Origin: Actinomycetota bacterium | GTDB taxonomy: Bacteria > Actinomycetota > Thermoleophilia > UBA2241 | Direction of reading: 5' to 3' | Assembly (NCBI GenBank): GCA_026392265.1 | Contig: JAPLCL010000287.1 | Location: 1 to 5,188 of the forward strand | Length of the DNA stretch: 5,188 bases | Shown here: in pieces, positions 1 through 5,188 of the stretch | Layout: every line of letters starts with the position of its first letter | How positions within the stretch are numbered: the first letter of the stretch is position 1 | The notes under the pieces: generated by a model | Told to the model about the DNA's origin: nothing | What the model saw: the letters and a program-made list of their open reading frames with translations, nothing else | Database searches by the model: none | Program-made: the position numbers and the translations under genes

Positions 1-75
1 CGCCGCGAGGGCAGCCAGACCAGCTTCTCCGTCCTCGACAAACAAGGTCCGGGGCGTATCGTGGTGGTGGAATGA
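1..75 (+). CDS. C-terminal end of an unidentified upstream protein (partial)
   Basis: A reading frame is open from the first base of the window and ends at TGA 73-75. It gives 24 residues, ending in QGPGRIVVVE. The stop overlaps the ATG of the next gene as ATGA, the usual sign of translational coupling, so this is probably the end of a real gene in the same operon. The fragment is too short to assign to a family. Nothing in it looks like a membrane segment or a catalytic motif. Its function could matter, because the genes downstream form a metabolic module. Confidence 0.6.
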   Translation, partial: RREGSQTSFSVLDKQGPGRIVVVE

Positions 76-863
76 CCATGGCGCCGCTGACCATCGCCCA
101 TATCTCCGATCTGCACGCCGGCTCGCCGTACTTCGTGCCCACGCTCATGGATCGCGTGGTCGTCGAGCTCAACGAACTGCGCCCGGACATCGTCCTCTGT
201 ACCGGCGACCTCACCGAGATGGGCTTTCGTCAGGACTATGTGGTGGCGCAGGAATATCTGGAACGCATCGAGTGCCCACGACTCGTCGTGATCCCCGGCA
301 ACCACGATGCGCGCAACGTCGGCTACGTGCACTTCGAGGAGCTCATCGGCCCTCGCTGGCAGACGCTGCGGTTCGACGAGGTCACCATCGTGGCCGTCGA
401 CTCCACCGAGCCGGACCTCGACCACGGGCAGATCGGCCGCGCCCGCTACGACTGGCTCAAGCGCGAGTTCGCGGGACCGGCCGCGTTGCGCATCTTCATG
501 CTGCACCACCACCTTCTGCCGGTGCCCGGCACCGGGCGCGAGCGCAATATCGTCTACGACGCCGGCGATCTGCTCGAGGTGCTGCAGCAGTGCGGCGTCA
601 ACCTCGTGCTCGGCGGGCACAAGCACGTACCTTACGCCTGGCGCCTCGAGCGTCTGTTCGTGGTCAACGCCGGCACCTGCAGCTCGCAGCGTCTGCGCGG
701 CCACACCAAGGCTTGCTACAACATCGTGCGCCTGGACGGCGACCGTGTGGAGGTGGTGCGCAAGTACCCGTTCCACGGCACGGAGACGCTCATCGACTTC
801 GTGCCGTCCACGGCGTCGTTCGAGAAGTACGTCTGTCCCGTTCCTGAGGAGGGTCGGCGATAG
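72..863 (+). CDS. Calcineurin-like metallophosphoesterase (CpdA-like, class III phosphodiesterase type)
   Basis: This 263-residue protein carries the full metal-binding signature of calcineurin-like phosphoesterases: HISDLH (D13, H15), TGDLTEMG (D46), PGNHD (N77, H78), MLHHHLLP (around H145-H147) and GGHKH (H183, H185). These residues normally hold two metal ions that activate water to cleave phosphoester bonds. Order and length fit the CpdA/Icc-like group, whose members cleave cyclic nucleotides or other phosphodiesters. There is no signal peptide or membrane segment, so it should be cytoplasmic. ATG 72 overlaps the previous stop as ATGA; ATG 78 is a possible alternative that loses two residues. 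The ribosome site is weak (GGTGG just upstream), which fits coupling. It lies 23 bases before the cDPG synthetase gene, so cyclic 2,3-diphosphoglycerate or 2,3-bisphosphoglycerate is a candidate substrate (inference). A cyclic nucleotide or an unrelated phosphodiester remains possible. Family assignment is firm; substrate is unknown. Confidence 0.93.
   Translation: MTMAPLTIAHISDLHAGSPYFVPTLMDRVVVELNELRPDIVLCTGDLTEMGFRQDYVVAQEYLERIECPRLVVIPGNHDARNVGYVHFEELIGPRWQTLRFDEVTIVAVDSTEPDLDHGQIGRARYDWLKREFAGPAALRIFMLHHHLLPVPGTGRERNIVYDAGDLLEVLQQCGVNLVLGGHKHVPYAWRLERLFVVNAGTCSSQRLRGHTKACYNIVRLDGDRVEVVRKYPFHGTETLIDFVPSTASFEKYVCPVPEEGRR
846..853 (+). promoter_or_regulatory. Strong Shine-Dalgarno sequence upstream of cpgS
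   Basis: GAGGAGGG lies at the end of the phosphoesterase gene, 33 bases before GTG 887, which is too far to serve that codon directly. It is ideally spaced (6 bases) from ATA 860-862, which is in the cpgS frame and overlaps the upstream TAG as ATAG. A second purine-rich run, GGGGAG at 863-868, stands 18 bases before GTG 887 and 3 bases before an in-frame CTG at 872. The placement calls the annotated cpgS start into question. Confidence 0.5.
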
Positions 864-886
864 GGGAGACCCTGCCGCGCGCCGTC

Positions 887-2320
887 GTGGTGATCGACGG
901 CGAGCACTATCCGCCCGTGGTGGCCGCCGCGCTCGACGGGCTGCGGCGGCGCTACGACGTGGTCGCCGGCATCTTTGCCGGAGGCCGCGAGAAGCTGCGC
1001 GGCGGCTTCGCCGCCGCGCCCGACCTCGCGGCCGGGCCGGGCGCCGGCCCCGACGGTCTTGCCGGCGAGCTCGGCCTGCCGTGGCTGGCCGCGGTGGAGC
1101 CGGGTGGCGGGGACGTCGCCGCGGTGCTCGACGCGGTGCGCGCAACGCTTCGCGAGGCGCGCGCGGAGGCTTTGGTCGACCTCTCGGACGAGCCTGTGAT
1201 CGGCTACCGCGAGCGCTTTCTCCTGATGAGCGCGGCGCTGGCCGAGGGCGCGCGGTACGTGGCCGCGGACGCGGAGGTCTGGCCGCAGCGCTTCGCGCGC
1301 CTGGACGCCATGCCGGCGCTCGGCGTGATCGGTACCGGCAAGCGCGTGGGGAAGACCGCGGTGAGCGGCTGGCTGGCGCGGCGGCTCGACAGCCGGCTCG
1401 CGGGCCGCGGCGGTGTCGTTGTGGTCGCCATGGGCCGCGGCGGGCCGCCGGAGCCTGAGCTCGTGCCGGGCGCCGAAGGCCTGGGCCTGGCCGAGCTGCT
1501 CGCCGCCTCGCGTGACGGCCGCCACGCCGCCAGCGACTGCTACGAGGACGCCGTCCTTGCCGGCGTGACCACCATCGGGTGCCGCCGCTGCGGCGGCGGC
1601 CTGGCCGGTGCGCCCTACGACGACAACGTGCGCGAGGCGCTGCCACTCCTGGAAGCCAGCGGCGCGGCGCTGGCCGTCTTCGAGGGCAGCGGCGCCGTGG
1701 TGCCGCCCGTCTCCTGTGACGCCACGATCTGCGTGGCCGGGGCCGGCCAGCCTCTGGACTACGTCGCCGGCTATCTCGGTACCTACCGGCTGCTCCTCAG
1801 CGACGCGCTCGTGCTGACGCAATGCGAGCCGCCGTTCGTGGGCGGCGACGGCCTCGCCGCTCTGGTCGCGGCGGCGACGGCCGTCAAGCCCGGTCTGCGC
1901 ATCGTGCAGACGGTGTTCCGGCCGCGGCCGGCGCAGCCCGTCCGCGGCCGCAAAGTAGCCTTCTTCACAACGGCGCTCGAGGGCGCCGTGCCGCGGCTCG
2001 CGCAGGCGCTCGCCGACGATCACGGCGCCGACGTCGTCCTGGTCTCGACGGGCCTTGCCGACCGTAGCCGGCTGGCGGTGGACGTGGCGCGCGCCGCCAA
2101 AGAGGCCGACGTCTTTCTCACCGAGATCAAGGCGGCGGCCGTGGACGTGGTGGCCGAGGCCGCCGCCGCCGCGGGCCGCGAGCTCGTGTTCTGCGACAAC
2201 GAGCCGGTCGCCCGGGAGGGCGATCTGGGCCTCGTCGTGGACGAGCTCGAGCGGCTGGCCCTCGCGCGCTTCGCGGCCGGCGGCCGGAGCGGGCGCCCGG
2301 ACGGGGAGGCCCGACGATGA
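887..2320 (+). CDS. cpgS: Cyclic 2,3-diphosphoglycerate synthetase homologue
   Basis: The 477-residue product begins with VIDGEHYPPVV, which I recognise as the N-terminal hallmark of cyclic 2,3-diphosphoglycerate synthetase, known from Methanothermus fervidus and related methanogens. That enzyme uses ATP to close 2,3-bisphosphoglycerate into cDPG. Further marks are a P-loop GTGKRVGKT (residues 149-157), the MGRGGPPEPE stretch, a CRRCGGG segment with C232 and C235 in CxxC spacing, EGSGAVVPP (266-274), TEIKAAAVDVV and a late DNEP (437-440). Length is in the expected range for the family. There is no signal or membrane segment. It overlaps the 2-phosphoglycerate kinase gene by ATGA, and that kinase makes its substrate, which strongly supports the assignment. 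GTG 887 is the first ordinary start codon in the open frame, but it leaves little of the first beta strand; ATA 860 or CTG 872 would restore the upstream residues PRAVV. The product identity rests on recalled family motifs, not on a search. Confidence 0.87.
   Translation: MVIDGEHYPPVVAAALDGLRRRYDVVAGIFAGGREKLRGGFAAAPDLAAGPGAGPDGLAGELGLPWLAAVEPGGGDVAAVLDAVRATLREARAEALVDLSDEPVIGYRERFLLMSAALAEGARYVAADAEVWPQRFARLDAMPALGVIGTGKRVGKTAVSGWLARRLDSRLAGRGGVVVVAMGRGGPPEPELVPGAEGLGLAELLAASRDGRHAASDCYEDAVLAGVTTIGCRRCGGGLAGAPYDDNVREALPLLEASGAALAVFEGSGAVVPPVSCDATICVAGAGQPLDYVAGYLGTYRLLLSDALVLTQCEPPFVGGDGLAALVAAATAVKPGLRIVQTVFRPRPAQPVRGRKVAFFTTALEGAVPRLAQALADDHGADVVLVSTGLADRSRLAVDVARAAKEADVFLTEIKAAAVDVVAEAAAAAGRELVFCDNEPVAREGDLGLVVDELERLALARFAAGGRSGRPDGEARR
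2303..2309 (+). promoter_or_regulatory. Ribosome binding site of the 2-phosphoglycerate kinase gene
   Basis: GGGGAGG sits inside the 3' end of cpgS, 7 bases before ATG 2317. Because the stop of cpgS overlaps this ATG as ATGA, the site fixes the kinase start and implies coupled translation of the two pathway enzymes. Confidence 0.75.
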
Positions 2321-3234
2321 CCGACGACCGTGACATGCGGCTGATCGACGAGGGCGACGAGACGCCGTTCAGCAAAGGTCTCATGGCGCAGACGCTCATG
2401 GCCACCGGCCTTGCGCCCGAGCGGGCGTACAGTGTGGCGGCCGCCGTGGAGCGGCGCCTGCGGCGCCGCGGGCCGGCGGCCCTCACCCTCGCCGACCTGC
2501 ACAAGATCGCCCGCGAGCAGCTCGGCGACCTGGAGGGCGACATCCTCATCCAGCGTTTTCGTCAGTGGCAGACGCTGCGCCGCCTTGAGACGCCGCTGAT
2601 CGTGCTCATCGGAGGTGCCACCGGCGTCGGGAAGAGTACGCTCGCCACCGAGCTTGCCCACCGCCTCGGGATCACGCGCGTGATCAGCACCGACATGGTG
2701 CGTCAGACGATGCGCGCCTTCTTTGCGCCCGAGCTCATGCCGGCCATCCATACGTCCTCGTTCGACGCCGCCTCCGCGGTGCGCGTACCTGTGCCGCGTG
2801 AGACCGACCTCAGCAAGGTCGGCTTCATGGAACAGACCAAGGCCGTCTCGGTGGGCATCGAAGCGATCGTCGCCCGAGGCATCGACGAGGCGCAACGCAT
2901 GGTGATCGAGGGCGTGCACATCGTGCCCGGCTTCCTCGAGCGCTCGCGCTGGCGTGAAGCCCTGGTGCTCGAGTTCGTGCTCGCCGTACAAGACAAGACG
3001 CGTCATCGCGGCAACTTCTCAGTACGCGAGTGGGAGACCGGCGGCATCCGGCCGCTACGCCGCTACCTCGACCATTTCGCCCAGATCCGCCGCATTCAGA
3101 AGTACATCGTCAGCCGCGCCACGGCTCTGGGTGTCCCGGTAGTCGACAATCCCAGTCTCGACGAGAACCTGAGCGAGATCCTGGGCGCTATCCTGCGGCG
3201 CGTGGAGGAGCAGAGCGCGGCCGCCGGCTCCTGA
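2317..3234 (+). CDS. 2-phosphoglycerate kinase homologue with N-terminal ATP-cone
   Basis: This 305-residue protein matches the architecture of archaeal 2-phosphoglycerate kinases, which phosphorylate 2-phosphoglycerate with ATP to give 2,3-bisphosphoglycerate, the precursor of cDPG. Residues about 10-90 (from TPFSKGLMAQTLMATGL through the ADLHKIAREQL helix) look like an ATP-cone, a nucleotide-sensing regulatory domain. A P-loop follows, IGGATGVGKST (residues 98-108, K106), then ISTDMVRQTMRAF, typical of this kinase family. The stretch containing HTSSFDAA, GFMEQTKAVSVGIEA and VIEGVHIVPGFL is the characteristic 2PGK middle region, where the second conserved acidic group lies. Length is close to that of methanogen enzymes. 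It is cytoplasmic, with no signal or membrane segment. It overlaps cpgS by ATGA and has a good ribosome site, so the two enzymes are probably made together. A role limited to supplying 2,3-bisphosphoglycerate as a mutase cofactor is possible but less likely given cpgS next door. No clear intrinsic terminator directly follows the stop. Confidence 0.9.
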   Translation: MTDDRDMRLIDEGDETPFSKGLMAQTLMATGLAPERAYSVAAAVERRLRRRGPAALTLADLHKIAREQLGDLEGDILIQRFRQWQTLRRLETPLIVLIGGATGVGKSTLATELAHRLGITRVISTDMVRQTMRAFFAPELMPAIHTSSFDAASAVRVPVPRETDLSKVGFMEQTKAVSVGIEAIVARGIDEAQRMVIEGVHIVPGFLERSRWREALVLEFVLAVQDKTRHRGNFSVREWETGGIRPLRRYLDHFAQIRRIQKYIVSRATALGVPVVDNPSLDENLSEILGAILRRVEEQSAAAGS

Positions 3235-3239
3235 ACCAC

Positions 3240-3269
3240 TTCAGTTCCGCGCCCCGCGTCCGATATACT
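3240..3269 (+). promoter_or_regulatory. Candidate sigma-70-type promoter for rho
   Basis: TATACT at 3264-3269 fits a bacterial -10 element and stands out in a GC-rich background. TTCAGT at 3240-3245 is a weak -35 match (3 of 6) with an 18-base spacer. Transcription would start near 3276, giving a 5' leader of roughly 290 bases before the rho ATG. It begins only a few bases after the kinase stop, so rho may have its own promoter or be read through from the upstream operon. The call rests on sequence resemblance alone. Confidence 0.35.
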
Positions 3270-3294
3270 CAGTACCCCCGTCCCGGCCGTTCTT

Positions 3295-3326
3295 CTCGCC
3301 GGGCGCCCCGGCGTCGCAGGGGCGAG
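3295..3326 (+). other. Mutually exclusive hairpins in the rho leader
   Basis: CGCCGGG (3297-3303) pairs perfectly with CCCGGCG (3307-3313) around a 3-base loop. The same region can pair differently: CGCCCC (3304-3309) with GGGGCG (3319-3324), or CTCGCC (3295-3300) with GGCGAG (3321-3326). No T-run follows, so this is not a classical intrinsic terminator. Such competing stems could switch access for ribosomes or for Rho in the leader, but in DNA this rich in GC some pairing is expected by chance. Confidence 0.3.
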
Positions 3327-3344
3327 GGCGTCTCACAGCGATCC

Positions 3345-3364
3345 TGCGGCCCGCAGCGGCCGCA
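3345..3364 (+). other. Hairpin just upstream of a Shine-Dalgarno sequence
   Basis: TGCGGCC (3345-3351) and GGCCGCA (3358-3364) form a perfect 7-base stem with a 6-base loop. A competing short stem, CTGCG (3344-3348) with CGCAG (3352-3356), uses the same bases. The structure ends 6 bases before GGAGAG at 3371-3376, so it could affect ribosome loading on the leader ORF. Function is not shown. Confidence 0.3.
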
Positions 3365-3370
3365 CATCAC

Positions 3371-3376
3371 GGAGAG
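3371..3376 (+). promoter_or_regulatory. Shine-Dalgarno sequence in the rho leader
   Basis: GGAGAG lies 5 bases before ATG 3382 and is a better ribosome site than anything directly ahead of the rho ATG at 3563, which has only AGAGG at 3546-3550 with a long 12-base gap. It suggests that translation can begin in the leader. Confidence 0.4.
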
Positions 3377-3381
3377 TGAAC

Positions 3382-3562
3382 ATGGCTTGTCGGTCGGCCG
3401 TCGTCGAGAGTAGTGGGAATCTCTTGCGCGGTGTGACATACTCTGCATCGGAGTCCGCACGGACCCCGTCTTCCATCGCATCAACCACCTCAACTCGTTC
3501 GACATCTCCCCGGCGAGACGGCTGCAGGCCGCGCGGGGCGATGCCAGAGGTCCCGGGGGCCC

Positions 3563-3573
<11 letters not shown>
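3382..3573 (+). CDS. Possible 63-residue leader ORF overlapping the start of rho (doubtful)
   Basis: From ATG 3382, preceded by GGAGAG, a frame runs to TGA 3571-3573 and passes the rho start by 11 bases. GTG 3376 is an alternative start two codons upstream. The peptide starts MACRSAVVESSGN and is rich in Ser, Thr and Arg, with no motif or membrane segment that I recognise. That composition resembles a chance frame in GC-rich DNA, so a conserved protein is doubtful. The interest is positional: ribosomes ending at 3573 would finish close to the rho ATG and could re-initiate there, and rho is known to have a leader ORF and autogenous attenuation in E. coli. The other forward frame is also open, from 3414 to TGA 3564-3566, but has no standard start codon. 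If neither is translated, the region is simply untranslated leader. Confidence 0.25.

Positions 3574-5188
<1,615 letters not shown>

Noticed and set aside
307..1458. Plus-strand 383-codon frame overlapping the phosphoesterase and cpgS genes
   Set aside because: It is rich in Arg, Ser and Ala with no motifs and runs out of frame through two genes with clear catalytic signatures.
716..2023. Long 435-codon open frame on the minus strand
   Set aside because: It lies antisense to the well-supported phosphoesterase and cpgS genes, has no recognisable motif, and is Arg/His/Ala-rich as expected for the complement of GC-rich coding DNA.
2020..3006. Minus-strand 328-codon open frame
   Set aside because: It is antisense to cpgS and the 2-phosphoglycerate kinase, with no family motif; a composition shadow.
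3297..3330. Intrinsic terminator for the kinase operon
   Set aside because: The hairpin is strong, but no T-run follows; the next bases are GC-rich. It also lies downstream of the candidate rho promoter, so a leader structure is a better description.
3437..3442. Second -10-like hexamer CATACT upstream of rho
   Set aside because: No acceptable -35 element lies 16-18 bases upstream, and the match to the -10 consensus is weaker than TATACT at 3264.
3453..3464. Small inverted repeat GTCC/GGAC as an operator
   Set aside because: Only four base pairs with a 4-base loop; this is common by chance in GC-rich DNA and has no supporting context.

Overview
The window is very GC-rich, densely coding, and reads on the + strand throughout. 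Genes are packed with 4-base ATGA stop/start overlaps and GTG is used as a start. Together with a Rho factor that carries a long disordered N-terminal region, this suggests a high-GC bacterium, most likely a deep-branching actinobacterium (Thermoleophilia or Rubrobacteria type). That placement is inference from composition and gene style; no taxonomic marker fixes it. The typical bacterial Rho shows that this is not an archaeon, although two of the genes are best known from archaea.

Region 1 (1-3234) is a compact operon-like run. It begins with the tail of an unidentified gene (1-75). A calcineurin-like metallophosphoesterase (72-863) overlaps that gene by ATGA. Next come a cyclic 2,3-diphosphoglycerate synthetase homologue (cpgS, 887-2320) and a 2-phosphoglycerate kinase homologue (2317-3234), which again overlap by ATGA. 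The last two encode the complete two-step route 2-phosphoglycerate -> 2,3-bisphosphoglycerate -> cyclic 2,3-diphosphoglycerate (cDPG). cDPG is the phosphodiester anhydride solute described in thermophilic methanogens as a thermoprotectant and phosphate/energy store. A metallophosphoesterase in the same transcriptional run is an attractive candidate for the enzyme that reopens the cyclic compound. The window may therefore hold a synthesis-plus-turnover module for cDPG in a bacterium.

Region 2 (3235-3562) is a 328-base gap before rho. It holds a plausible promoter (TATACT at 3264-3269), GC-rich inverted repeats with two mutually exclusive pairings, a further strong hairpin, a good Shine-Dalgarno and a doubtful 63-codon leader ORF whose end overlaps the rho start. 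This layout is compatible with a regulated rho leader but does not prove one.

Region 3 (3563-5188) is the first 542 codons of transcription termination factor Rho, cut by the window edge. The RNA-binding and ATPase core aligns with E. coli Rho at a constant offset of 184 residues across the motifs checked. Ahead of it lie about 237 residues of low-complexity sequence: Ala/Pro/Lys-rich, then three 10-residue repeats, then a Gln-rich tract of ten QQX triplets, then an Arg/Asp-rich basic stretch.
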